From positions 4,555,001-4,597,500 of the forward strand of contig OZ026556.1 of the NCBI GenBank assembly GCA_964020155.1: DNA of 42,500 nucleotides, in the 5' to 3' direction. Below the pieces are notes generated by a model. The model saw only the letters and a program-made list of their open reading frames with translations. It searched no databases and had not been told where the DNA came from. A program made the position numbers and the translations under genes. Source of the DNA: Chondrilla cf. caribensis (taxonomy: Eukaryota; Porifera; Demospongiae; Chondrillida; Chondrillidae). Of this stretch, positions 1 through 13,508 are shown one piece after another (within the stretch, counting starts at the first letter, position 1; every line of letters begins with the position of its first letter).

Positions 1-235
1 TTTCATTGGTGCGAATAAACATTTAGCAGAAAACTACCTTCCATAACACCTGCATACGTACATAGGAAGACGGAGAGTGCAGAAACTTATGGATCGGGTT
101 AGATTTAGTGTTGGCATTGGAGTAGTAAGACTGACACGGCTGCTGTAAGTATTGATCTGCAGGAATTCAGCACTTGTGTCATGTCTTACTGCTCCTGTGT
201 CAGTTTGCTAGAGTGTTGGGTTTGTGTGTATGCAG

Positions 236-823
236 GTCTTGTGCAACGACTGTCACGAAGTTTCAAAGGTCCGCTATCACATCATTGGGATGAAGTGTGG
301 TAAGTGTCCGTCTTTCAACACTAGACGCACCGGCCAGGAATCTCCTCCGGATGAAACCGACTCCGAAGTCAGTTCCGAGTCAGATGTAGATTTCTCTGAT
401 GACGAGACAGCCGAACCTTTCGAACGGCACATCTCTCAACTTCTCAGAACACTCAGTGCTCGCGTGCGTGCTCTGGAGGGCGAGGTGAACAGCACGGATG
501 GGAATGAGGTCAACTTGTCCCAGCTCATGAGTGACGAGGAAAGTCATGACCCATATGGGAGCGAGTACACATATCCCGTGGATTTTTATGGTGATGATGA
601 TTATTCTGATGAAGAGGATGATGATGATGATTCTTCAGATAGTTGGGAGACAGAGAGCGAGGAGGAAGTACAATCTGACAACCAGAAGACCACAAGTATG
701 GAAACACTTGATGGTGAAGACAATAAGGACAGTGGATTCAGTGAGAATGTCGTTGAAGACCCCGTGGTTGTGGATGATAGCTACGACCAGCAGGACTCCA
801 GTCAAGGTTGTTCGATTATGTGA
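236..823 (+). CDS. RCHY1: RCHY1/Pirh2-like ubiquitin ligase, last exon (3' end of gene)
   Basis: The exon begins after a splice acceptor (AG at 234-235) and stops with TGA at 821-823, giving the last 195 residues. Its first ~33 residues are the C-terminal zinc ribbon of the RCHY1/Pirh2 family: CNDC, a histidine in RYHIIGMKC, then CGKC, followed by SFNTRRTG. Known members carry CHY and CTCHY zinc fingers and a RING domain upstream and act as E3 ubiquitin ligases; those exons lie outside the window. Family proteins usually end soon after the ribbon. This one continues for about 160 residues rich in Asp, Glu and Ser (including a [12 protein letters not shown] run) and ends CSIM, which fits a CaaX prenylation box. 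An upstream in-frame GTG lies in the intron and is not a start. Family assignment is solid; the exact orthologue is not proven. Confidence 0.85.
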   Translation, partial: VLCNDCHEVSKVRYHIIGMKCGKCPSFNTRRTGQESPPDETDSEVSSESDVDFSDDETAEPFERHISQLLRTLSARVRALEGEVNSTDGNEVNLSQLMSDEESHDPYGSEYTYPVDFYGDDDYSDEEDDDDDSSDSWETESEEEVQSDNQKTTSMETLDGEDNKDSGFSENVVEDPVVVDDSYDQQDSSQGCSIM

Positions 824-1088
824 ATGTTCTAGAGTATTTCTATTAAGCTCTATGGCCATTTTAGATATTGTGTGTAGTAGCATAAAATTTTGTTTATGAT
901 ACTCGTAATGACTTTTCTTGTTTATTCTTATCAGTCGTGTGGATTATCAGCTTATATGTACGTGGTTGTATAAGAATAACATCCATTTCTGCATTCTATT
1001 TGCTAATGAATTGTGAACATTTGATAATACATGGGTTATGTGCTCACCGTTTTGATGCTTCACATATGTATGTATGTATATGTATGGG

Positions 1089-1316
1089 CGTACTGTAGGC
1101 TGTTAGCAGGCAGTGTTTGTGCAATATTGCCCATATGTTATGTAGGTATGCATATGTATATAATATGATATACGTATGTGCGTGTACTGTAGGCTGTTAG
1201 GTAGTGTCCGTGCAATATTGCCCATATGTTATGTATGTATGAATATGTACATAATATGATATATGGGTGTACTGTAGGCTGTTAGCAGGCAGTGTCCGTG
1301 CCATATTGCCCATATA
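1089..1316. repeat. Tandem repeat, ~100-bp unit, about 2.5 copies
   Basis: Three successive blocks start with TGTACTGTAGGCTGTTAG, continue with a stretch containing CAATATTGCCCATATGTTAT and then an ATATG-rich segment. The third block ends after CATATTGCCCATAT. Confidence 0.75.
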
Positions 1317-1927
1317 GGGCCAAATAGCCAATGCTGATGTTTATTGTATGTTGTTAGTTAACTGTGGTATTTGGTACAGCTCAATGCGGTGCACACACAA
1401 ATGTATGTCTGAATTAGTATCGTTGACTGATTTGCAAGTGTCTGTTGGGAAGAGGAAGCATCTTATAGATGTACCTTGCTTCACAATTCCTCCAGTGGCT
1501 CATTAACACAGCTTTATCCCGCAATCTACTTGTTGGAAAGCCATAATAATTGTTAAGACGTTGTATACAGTTTGGCCGCTTGACTTGGGTTATGAAGCAT
1601 GAAGATGTCAAACACAAGCTGTTCATTGTTTTGCTAACCAATCACTGATCAGATACAGTTGTGTTTTACTAGCTGTTGGCTACATTGTGGTAGGAGTATA
1701 GATTTGCAGCTGTTCACCAAGCACACACTCAATGCATGTTAATACCCCCTCTCCTCAGGTACCACTGTAACCTGGGTCTTGATGTGAGATTGTAGTATAT
1801 ACGTGTACGTACGTATGTATGCCCACCACTTTCAGGACATGAATAATAATTATTAGTTCGCGTGCGTGCCTTCTATTCCAGTTCAGATTTGAAAACTGCA
1901 AATTGGAACGGGACTCGATCAGTGCTG

Positions 1928-1933
1928 CACGTG
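1928..1933. promoter_or_regulatory. CACGTG E-box at the RSL1D1 start
   Basis: A palindromic CACGTG lies about 10 bp upstream of the RSL1D1 ATG. In animals this E-box is bound by Myc/Max-type factors, which drive many ribosome biogenesis genes. Function here is inferred from sequence and context only. Confidence 0.35.
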
Positions 1934-1943
1934 TTCTAGCAAA

Positions 1944-4327
1944 ATGTCTTCCCTCATTCTGGAAGAACAGGTACTTTGTGTGAAATGTCACATAACTCGT
2001 CAAGAGCTCTTTCTATATTTTCCAAACTCGTCTGTTAGGTTTTTAAGGCTGTTGCAGCTTTGCATCATTACGAGCAAAAGAAAACGACGAAGAAAAGACT
2101 ACCTCTGATATCGGACAATGGTTTGTTATGGCTAATTATCTCTTTGAAGAAGATCCCGCAGGCTTCAAAAAGACCGTTGAGAATGTTAGTAACGAACAAC
2201 TAGTGGTAGTGTGGTTTGTTTGTCGCTCTATATCGGTACCTGCTGCTTGGAAGACAGCAAATGTGTGCATTATACCATTCACATTATGAGTGATGTAACA
2301 CGTATTGTAATATATATAGCTAGCAGTGTAGTCCCAATCCTTACCAATAGCAGAGGCAAAATATATTTGTTTTGAAGCAGAAGAATAAGTGGTTGTGTGT
2401 GTGCAGTGGATTTTATATTCACATGTTATCAGATTCGCTCACGTCACTGTGATTGTTTGATGTGTAATTTGGAAGAATTGTGTCTTGTGCCAGCAAGCCG
2501 CACAATCAGCTGTTTGTCTCAGTGTACTAGTACATAAATACATATGTATTTGTACAGTGGAACCTTAATAGCCCGTTTCTCTTCAGGTGAACATACGTAC
2601 GTATATGTCAGATTATAGAGTTTTTATGGTATAGTTTACAGTGACTGAGGTATATTGGAATTGGGTCACTTGTTGGACTATTGAGGTGTCTGACTATGGA
2701 AATTCCACCGTGTACTGCATTGGTGGTTCCTGAGTAGTAGAGTGAGGATGATGCAGGAACCTTTCTGTAGCAGTTACTCCTGAGACCTGAAAAGTGGCTG
2801 TTATGGAGAGGTGGCCTATATACACAGGTTAAATTGTACGATATAGAGCCTTTGGGACTCAGTAACCTGGCTGTTATAGAGAGGTGGCCTGACAATACAG
2901 TGACCGTTATACACAGGTGTCTCTAGGATAGGATAGGATAGGAAAGCTTATTTATCCTGGGGAGGCCTTTAGCCAGCCTGTACTTCCATTCTGTAACGAA
3001 GTCCTTTCAATGTGCATACCTTTGTTCCAGTGACGTAAAATTGGCATTTGTGATGCTTCAGGTCACACTGATAGTTCCTCAAGGCAATTAAATATTTCAC
3101 TGTGACCTTTACTGTCCATTTCGTGGTCGTGTAATGAAATTGAATACTGCATCAATCCAATACAACTTGCTTAGTATTTACCCTGGTTGGTACATACGTA
3201 CTTCTTAAATACATATGTATGTACACTCTAATTAGTCCCTAACTTGTGTAAACTATCCTAACCAAGTACTGATAGCAAGTACCTCTGATAAGAAGTACAG
3301 TTCAACTTTGTTGGTTAGTAAGTATCTTGAAAGGTACACCAAATCTGTACTTCTTATCAGAGGTACTTACTATCAGTACTGTTTGACATAGTGTACACGA
3401 GCTAGGGACTGAATGGAGTGTATGTATCAACCAGGAGTGTGTATTAACCATGAGTATGTACTAACCAGGAGTATATACTAACCAGGAGGGTGTACTACCC
3501 AGGAGTGTGTACTAACCAGGAGTATGTACTAACCAGGAGTATGTACTAACCGGAGTGTGTACTAACTAGGAGTGTATACTAACCAGGAGTATGTACTAAC
3601 CGGAGTGTGTACTAACCAGGAGTGTATACTAACTGGAAGTGTGTACTAACCGGGAGTATGTACTAACCAGGAGTGTGTACTAACCAGGTATATGTACTAA
3701 CCAGTAGTGTGTACTAACCAGGAGTGTGTACTAACCAGGTATATGTACTAACCAGGGTACTTACGAAAGGTACTCAATATCCCCGTCTGTGTATATTTTG
3801 GCTCATTCTTGAGGTTTGTGATAATCTGTTCACACCACATAAGCACTGCCTCCATCAGCAGTCAGTGGTTATAGGTAAATTCAGTTTTTGCACTGTATTT
3901 TGTAGTCTCTGTGGCTTTGATTTTGTCAAAGATGCCATTGGGTGAAAACAATACCAGCACCTCACAACACGTGTAGTGGACGGTGTCATACATTAATGTG
4001 TGTATATGAGACATCCCCTTCTGTAGTTTGCACATGGCCAAATTGTCATATTCTCCGCCTTGTGTCAGTCAGTGGTCAACCAGGCGCATGTATGTTTGCA
4101 GGCAATTACGTATGTTTTATTTGCAGTTATTACACAACAGTCCTGTTTTGTATGTATATTTGTATGTGTGTACACCTATGTATGTGCATTTACGTACGTA
4201 TTAGTGTACGTGTATGTGTGTACGTACGTACGTGTTTACGTCAACACACAGGTAATTATTATTGTGTGTGTGTGTGTGCATGCGTGCATGCATGCATGTC
4301 TGTGTGTGTGCGTGTGTGTGCATGCGT

Positions 4328-4387
<60 letters not shown>

Positions 4388-6088
4388 ATATACGTATATG
4401 TACTGAAGTGTGTATGTGCATACTACTGTACAGTTCAAAAAAACCTAAACCTTACCGGATAAAGTTACCTGTTAGTCCAATAACTGTTAACACTTTTCGG
4501 TTAAAAGTTAACTGATTTCTGGTAACCGTTAACCAATAACCATTAACGGATAACCATCAATGGTACGTTATAAATTCTTAATCGTTGAAGAAGGACTTAA
4601 AGTATCGAAGGCGACTATTTTGTCAACAATTCAAAAGTACAAAAGACATGGGAGCATCTCTCCGTCTTCCTGGATCTAGTCGACTGACTCTTCAATGGAT
4701 CGTTCGTGAGTTATGCAATTCGCAGCTATCATTTGGTAACATCGTTACGTTTTAATGATTACGTAATGAGAAAACTACTGGTAACGGTTAACGGATAACG
4801 GTAACGGTTAACTGTTATCTGACAAAAGGTAAAGGAGATGACTGTTCGTTTTTTTGAACTATACTGTATGTGTACACATGCATTGATATGTAAGCTGGGA
4901 TATTGTGTAGCAACTATATTCACCTATTTTATAATACAATCTTCACATGTACATACGTGTACGTATGTTTATTTGTATATATGTGTATTCATGTATATTT
5001 GGGGTGATCACATATTGTGTTCTGTTTGGAGTTACCTTCATACTGCTACCAATGTTTTAGGTACATCCATACATACAGTGAGTTCTTGTTAATCCGCCAC
5101 AATTTCCCAGTACCATTGAACACTCATATAACAAACCAGAAATTCCGGGGCAATCTGTTTGTTATAAGCAGGAGTTTGTTATATCAGGACAATTTCCTAT
5201 GAGATACTGTAGCACATGGTTGAGATCATTGCTTTGTTATACCGTATAGCAGGAAAGCTTCGCGGACTAAAAGTTTCACGAATTTCGTGAAGAAACAGGT
5301 ATTCGCGAAAGTTTTACCCCGCGAAACTTTCCGTCCATACGGTATCAAGAAATTTTTGTATGGAGGAGTTTATTACAAGAGTGCTCCACTGTACCAATAT
5401 AATGTAAAAGTACCAATGAACATCCAGTTCATTGGTACTTTTACATTATATTGCCAAACTCGTTGATCCATCACATTCTTTGAAAACAAATTGCGGCAGA
5501 TTAATGAGTTTTCACTGTATGTGCAATCCAACAGGGATCTCAGACCGCAGTGTTTTCAACTGTTGTTGGGAAAATCCGTTCAGATTCAGGAGCGTTTAGA
5601 AACACAGTCTGGTGAAGAGAGTTCTTCAATGGGATGTTTCAACCCTGTGGGTCGTCTTCAGCTAAATAGGGTTTGGGCTTCCCGCCAAGACACTTCTGGT
5701 CATGTGACTTACTCCTTGGGCGAACATATATGTAATGGAGTAAATTGATCAAATTGAGTGCATACGTAAATGGATCAGGTCAACAATTTATCTTTTGTTT
5801 TATTCCAACAATCCATGTTGTAGTGACAAGACACCTTGTTTCTATTGTATATGCAGATGGCCTTAACGAGCAGTCAGTAAACATTTAATTGCCTAGTGTC
5901 TGCATGCGCACGTGTGTGTATCTTCTCTCTGTGTGTGTATGTACACACGTGTGTGTGTGTGTGTGTGTGTTGTGTGTGTGTGTTGTGTGTGTGAACATAA
6001 AATCCTCAACCACAATATGTCATCTGTCACTTGCAGATCGACACACTGTCTGAATGTGTGTGTATGCATGTTTGTTTATGCGTGTCTC

Positions 6089-6129
<41 letters not shown>

Positions 6130-9100
6130 TGTGTGTGTGTGCATGTGCGTGTGTGGTTTACTCTACATAAGAACCCGCATGTGTGGATACAGCACTGTGT
6201 GCAGTTGTGTGTCTACACCTCCCATGTGGTTCAGTTTGCGTTGGGAATTATACATGTGGATATAATACCTTACGGCCCTTGGACTAGGTCAGCGACAGAT
6301 GTTACTAGTAAGGCATTTTCATTAATTTGACAGTGTTCTTCTCCTCATCCCATCATGGGCGACTGGACTGAAGCACTAGAATGGTAAAACTGATGCCATT
6401 TCCTGTAGCGTCCCTAATTAGACCCAATGATTTTTGACATCTAACAATCATCCCAGACGTTGGTCTGCTGTCAACAACCTCAAACTTTGACTTATGAATG
6501 TCACTCTACATTGTACTGTATTCATGTGTGCTGTGTGCTTTGCACTCAGTGGTACACACTCTTTGTTGGTACACACTCCTAGTTAGTACACACTACTTGT
6601 TAGTACACGCTCCTGGTTAGTACACACTACTGATTAGTACACACTCCTAGTTAGTACACACTCCTGGTTACTACATACTCCTGGTTAGCACACACTCCTG
6701 GTTAATACACACTCCTGGATAGTACACACTACTGATTAGTACACACTCCTGGTTAGTACACACTCCTGGTCAGTACACACTCCTGGTTAGTACACACTCC
6801 TGGTTAGTACACACTCCTGATTAGTACACACTCCTGGTTAGTACACACTACCGATTAGTACACACTCCTGGTTAGCATACACTCCTGGTTAGTACACACT
6901 CCTGGTTAGTACACACTCCTGGTCAGTACACACTCCTGGTTTGTACACACTCCTGGTTAGTACACACTCCTGGTTAGTACACACTCCTGGTTAATACACA
7001 CTCCTGGTTGGTACACGCTACTGGTTAGTGTACACTCCTGGTTAATACACACTCCTGGTTGGTACACACTCCTGGTTGGTACACACTCCTGGTTAGTGCA
7101 CACTCCTGGTTAGTGCACACTCCTGGTTAGTACACACTCCTGGTTAATACACACTCCTGGTTGGTACACACTCCTGGTTAGTATACACTCCTGGATAATA
7201 CACACTCCTGGTTGGTACACACTCCTGGTTAGTACACACTCCTGGATAATACACACACCTGGTTGGTACACACTACTGGTTAGTGCACACCCCTGGTTAG
7301 TTCACACTAAGCCTTAATTTGTTTGAGGAAGTCATTCGGTACACATATCAATAGGTGTCACTGAATGTTGAGGTGTCTGTCTGTCTGTGTAGTGAGCAGC
7401 AGTTTGCATACTTGCATGCATCCCATCCCTTCAGAAGTCACTAATACTTCCTTTGGTAGTTCAATCACATCACTACAGCTGTGAGTTGGACCATTTATCT
7501 AGACCCCCTGACATCAGCTAATCTCTGTTTGTTCAATGATTTCAACCACCTGACTTCGTTTATATGTGACTTCTGTTGAAGGGCATTCGAAGAAGAGTCT
7601 TTGAATCCTATGTGATCTCATGTCTCTCCTAATTCTAAAACAGTTATTATCCTCTCTCGCCCCCACCTTACAGACCTATCCCACATGCCTTCCATACACC
7701 CGAAGAGACTGGAATATGTCTGATTACCAAAGACAGCAAGAAAACTGTGAAGGATCTCTTATCTCTCCATGAGGTCACTTTCATTGACAAGGTGATGTTA
7801 TTGAGGGCATTGTGTTCATCTACAGGTGATTCTTGTTGGTAAGCCCTCTCTTATGCTGGTCATTGTTGAAGGCATATTTAAAGTTGCATGTCATTGATCG
7901 GCAGGCAGGGAATGCTATTGAAGACGCTTATATCCTACGATTGTGTGTACATGTGGGAACTTCGCAACGATCTACCACCGGGTGCCAGGGTTGCACCGAT
8001 ATGGTATCAACCCATCGGTTATTGGCTTATTGGCCCATACTCTCTCATATCGGTATTGGTTGTACTGTTGCCGATATGTACAGCCAATAGTGATTTTCCC
8101 ATGCACATATTCAATGTACTGTCATGTGTGGGTCATTTGAGTTCCCTACGTTATGAGAATGTCCAGACAAGATAGCTCATGACGGGTCATTTTGAAAGAA
8201 CTCACTGAATTGAGATTTTGATTTCAATATTTGTAGTCGGGGCAGTATTCGTGTTCTCTTGTGGGAGTGAATCCACCAACTTCTGTGCTACCAACATAGT
8301 GTACAAAATATGGGGCTGGCTAGTGTTGCTGGCCTACATCGGTCCTAATAGAGAATTTTTGACCAGAATCGGTCGTATCCATTTCTTTGCCAATGTGTTA
8401 TAAGGCCTTTTCAGAGAATACCACTCCTCATCAGTAGCACTGGGCAATGTTCTGAGTTGTCAATCTCTGCTGAGCAGAGTATTGGCTGGACTTTTAGCCT
8501 ATCAGGTCGTTATCGTACTACATCAGTCTTATTTCATCGATGCTTGGAATATCGGTAAATTCTGGTATCAGCGCACCTCTACTGGATTTACTCAGTTACC
8601 GTGACTATTACATGATAAAACATGCATTGCACAACATCACCTGTATGGTTCTCCATGACTGCTCGCCATTCGGGAACGTGTGTATGCTACGTATAGAAAA
8701 ATAGGCATACATACATAAGTACATGATTTTATGTATGTTATTGCACATTTCACATGCATATAGCATGTATGTACATGTGATAGAGCAATATTTACTGTTA
8801 TGGCAACTGAGCCTGTTTGTGTACTACAACTGTTTTTGTCGTATACATTAATTTGTTTACTGATTGTTTCTTTGCTGTTTTTTTGTAATAAACTTACCAT
8901 ATCTGACGAAACAACCAGACGTTATCCCATTCATGTGAATGTAGTCAACATTGCTTCGCTTTTACAGGGTCTGCGTTCTAAATTGCACCCAAATGTTAGT
9001 ATATGTACATCCAGAGGAGGCTAGCGTCTCTCCGCGCTCCACAGTGCAGTGGGATTGACTGTATGACCTCATACCTGTACTGTGAGCCTGGTGGAACACC

Positions 9101-10852
9101 ATCAAGTGTGGTGGATCACGTTACAGTCTGTCTACCCATGCGGCCTGGTCATGCAGATGTAGGGATACTGTAGCAGACTGTATCAATCCTACACACCTTC
9201 AGGTGCTTGTACACGCATATCCTGTGCCTGTATGCACTTGTTTTTATGTGCCCTGTACCTATATGTGCTTGTATACATGTGCATTGTGCCTATATGTGCT
9301 TGTATACATGTGTCCTGTGCCTATATGTGCTTGTATACATGTATATTGTGCCTGTATACACATATGTATTCACCTGTGTCTACATATATATGCTTGTATG
9401 TGTGTTCACTATGCCTGCATGTGCTTATATACATGTAATATACCTTTGTGTTCTTGTGTGTGTTCTGTGCCCTCGTGTGCTTGTATGCTGCATATCCCCT
9501 CTCCCCACCTGTGCTTGCTTGTACATTCCTTCATACATACATGAGACTTGTGATGTAGCAAGTATTCATTATTATAATATATACGTATTATATACAGTAT
9601 ATGTAATAGGATGATATTATCAGTGAAAAATCACGGTGCACCAAGCTCTCGGCAACATGAGGCTGTATGCAATGTATATATATGCTTAGGGTGTGTTGTA
9701 TGTTTGAGGTGTTGTGTATGTGAGGGCGGCCTATGCACCTTGACAGTTGGTGCTGACCTCTGTACGAAGGTTATACTACATTAACTCCGTACTTTGTCAC
9801 TGAGTCATCATTGTATTGTGTGTGCCCATGCAAGTGTGTGTGCACAAACATGCCTCGGCTTTTTTTCTCAGGGGTACGGACTGTGGTTATCAAGCGGGTT
9901 TGGTGGCTCTCCATTGTATGCACATACGTACTGTACATACTATGTTTGCTAGTTTGGATATTGTGCCGTATCTGTGAATTATGGGCAGGGTTTGTGGGCA
10001 TGCCCAGACTAAATGTCATATATATTTCCAAATTCAAGAGATATCATCAATTCCTGTCATTAGTGGAGTAATTGGTTATCTTTACACTGTTAGACTATCG
10101 TGAACTTCTGGTTTCACAGGCATCTGATGATGGAGGGAGAGATGTACATAGAAGTGGATTATGGCTTCCCTGACACTACAGTTCCATGCTACTGGCTTCA
10201 GTTTACGGTTTTCTGGTCTGGCTGTTCTTGTTGCAAGTTTGTGGTGTATGTGCAAAGGGGTGATGTCATGCTGAGAATACATCTGCGTAGTACATGTATG
10301 TAGGTGTGTGTATGTACCTATAAAGAGGTGAGCAGTATACGTGTATCATGGTTACCAGTTTGCCTTCAACCCAAGGACTACTTTCCAAAGTACTCATAAA
10401 ATGCGTAATATATTGACATGTGTTTATGTACATATGCGTACCTGTACAATACATGTGTGTATGCATGTACAAAATCCTCGATTAACACCTTCTATGCCAT
10501 AGCGGGCTGGATAGAAACCTTTGGAGGGCCGGACTCTGACCCACAGGCCATGTGTTGGACAACACTGTTCTATGGGATAGTCTTGAGCTGTCTGTCTTTC
10601 CAGCGAGATGACTCCATTCCTTGGTACTACTGTTACAAGCATTGACGTACTTGAGTCCGACTATCACACATAACAGTGATCTTGTCGGTTAGACCACCTA
10701 CACATTAGCTAGATTCTTCTCCACGTGTATGGATTTGGCTCTTATGCATGTGCTTGCAGAGTCTCATCAGACAAGTGAAGCACTGCATGTGCACAGAAGC
10801 CTGGACAAAAATGTTCACATAATATAATAATAGTCAGTGCTACTGCTGCTGC

Positions 10853-10886
<34 letters not shown>

Positions 10887-13415
10887 GGCATTGCTGTTGT
10901 GCGTTGCACACATCCTCTATGATCTGAACCCCACAATCTGCCGGGTCTTGATTCCCCTCACATCACACCATCATCCAAGTTGATGGTTATTATACTAGAT
11001 TGTGTTCTATGACTCAAGGCCTTCAAGAAAGCTTCATCTTTCCGGTTTATTTGTCTCAAATCGAGTTTATCGCCTGAAGTCAATAGCTAAGACTATTCTA
11101 TGTGAATTGCTACATAGGGTTTCTGTAATGGTGCGGTGTTTGTTGTTTACGGGTGGTGTTTAAGGTGAGCAGGTCTCCTGTGCTAACCCAAATTTGTGTC
11201 ACAAGCATTTCCAGAGACCAACTGGCGTGTATCAGTTTTGTTAGCAACAGGAGTAGGGTTCTCCACTCTCGTGCGTCCCCTGTAGTGTACTCTCCTGCGG
11301 TCAATGCAGGTATTGTTGCTTTGCAAGGTGCATCAGATGTGGTGATGTACGTACCGTCATATTGAGGAATGGTTTGTTTATGCCATCACTTGCCATCCTT
11401 CACAATGCAATCACCTTATGTGATCCGACATCAGTACGTCATTATTGATGAAACCATCAGTATGTCACTACTGATGAAGCCATCAGTATCCCACAATTGA
11501 TGAAACCATCAGTATGTCACTGAGGATGGAACCATCTCTACCCCACTATTGATGAAGCACTCAGTATCCCACTGGCCGATATTTCAAAATGTCACAATAC
11601 CTGAAGACCAACCCAGAGTGTCACAATCTCACCACATTCTTCATGCATGCACTATGTCCTCACTCACCTTCCTCAATTATCATGTTTATTTTGGTGACCT
11701 TCGAGTGTTGCGTGTTTTCCTTAGTTCATTGTTGTGATTATTTATGTAGTGTTACTTATTTGCCTTTGTTGATATGGAACTGTGGAGGGGGGCTTAAGGG
11801 AGGAGTTTGCATGCTCAACACTTCATAGATATGAGGTCCAAACAAACAACATGCCTATGAATATCATTAGCCGGGGTGATACATGACTTAATTGAGAACC
11901 AGTTGGAGCCTGGGTCTTGACACCTCGATGTGATGTTCACTTGTAGATCATTCCCATCGATAAGCTCAAGACAGAGTTCAAGACGTTTGAGAGGCGGCGC
12001 GCTCTCTGTTCTTCCTATGGTCTGTTCCTCACGGATGCACGTGTTTACCATCGCCTGCCGATGTTGCTGGGGAAAACATTTTACTCCAGAAAACGGTGAG
12101 TTGCTTTGTTTTGAGTTGATTGAATGAAGGGCCGAACAGCACTGAACATCACAGGGAGAGCCGATGAGGCAAATAATCCCACAACTGGTTTCAACCAGTT
12201 GTGGTGAATATGACTATGAATATGATCATGTCTGTGTTATGAGAAGCATTTTTCTTTTTCTTTTGATCAATTCATTAATGCAGACAACCAATACACCAAG
12301 TGAGGTTTTGGTGTCAGTCGAAGTGGGAGACTTGTTGTTGTATCGTCCCGCAAGTCTTAATGGGGGTCAAATCACATTTGCATCGATTAATTAGCGTGTT
12401 CTTGCGGGTTTTATTTTGATATGTGGCCCCCATTTGGGTCTTTCTGTGCTGAGTGAGATATTAGTTCATGTAATGGACCTGGCTCCCGTGTTTGTGTTGA
12501 GTGTGTGAATTTGTGTTAGAGTTCGCCAATTACACCAAGACACCTAGGCTACGTAGTCTGCCACCAATCAATTACTCTCATGTGTTTAGATCGGGCTGTT
12601 TGCCTTGTTGGATATAGAGTATATGTGGGAAGAGGATGTTACATAGAGTTGAATTCCCTCACAGCAAACTCCTGTACAACAAATTCTCCACATAGCAAAG
12701 CAATGAGTTTAGCCATTTGTTTTTTGTATAGGTAATTGTCTTGGCTTACTAAGCCCTGCTTATATCAAATGGTTTGCCCCGAGATCCAGTTTGTTGTGGG
12801 TCGTAGGAAGAAGACTGATACGTACATTCTACTGCTCACTCAATGAGCATCTTGTCTTTGATTTGTTACAGTTCACCATTTGCAGCAAACTTACAAGTGA
12901 AATTATAAGATTCACAAGTGGTTTTGGAGATCACAGTTAAAATATGTAGTGAAATACGATCACAGCTACTATTTCAGATTACTATCTCAGCAGACCACTC
13001 CACTGGGGATTGTTGTGCTTTACAAGAACCCCAAAGTATTCAAGTAAAATTCAGTTTGCGTCCTCCCACAACTGAATATGTCACTCATTTCATGAGAGCA
13101 GGACACATGTACGTATATGCATACTTGGAACCATTATCTATGTATGCAGTGCAGCTCCTGTGTACTCACCACGAAACCCAGAGACACAAAATTGTCATCG
13201 TACAAATGTGATTGACTGTGAGAAAAGTGCTTTGTTGAGATTTTTACCTTAGGTGGACTTCCTTGTCCTAATTATTCACACATGGCTGATTTTTTAATAT
13301 GCAGATTCCCATTCCCGGTTGACCTTACTAAGAAAAATTTGAAGACAGAATTGGAACTTGCTGTCAGTTCAACTTATGTATATTTGGGCCTGGGACAGTG
13401 TGTGTAAGTACCAAT

Positions 13416-13461
<46 letters not shown>

Positions 13462-13465
13462 GTGC

Positions 13466-13508
<43 letters not shown>

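Larger units (their letters stand above)
824..1943. other. Intergenic region between RCHY1-like and RSL1D1
   Basis: No coding exon was recognised here. It should hold the 3' UTR of the RCHY1-like gene and the promoter and 5' UTR of RSL1D1. No canonical AATAAA was seen just after the RCHY1-like stop. A tandem repeat occupies 1089-1316. Confidence 0.6.

Noticed and set aside
5491..5748. 85-aa plus-strand frame in RSL1D1 intron 2
   Set aside because: Composition is somewhat coding-like, but no start context, splice partner or family was seen, and it is flanked by MITEs; left as intron sequence.
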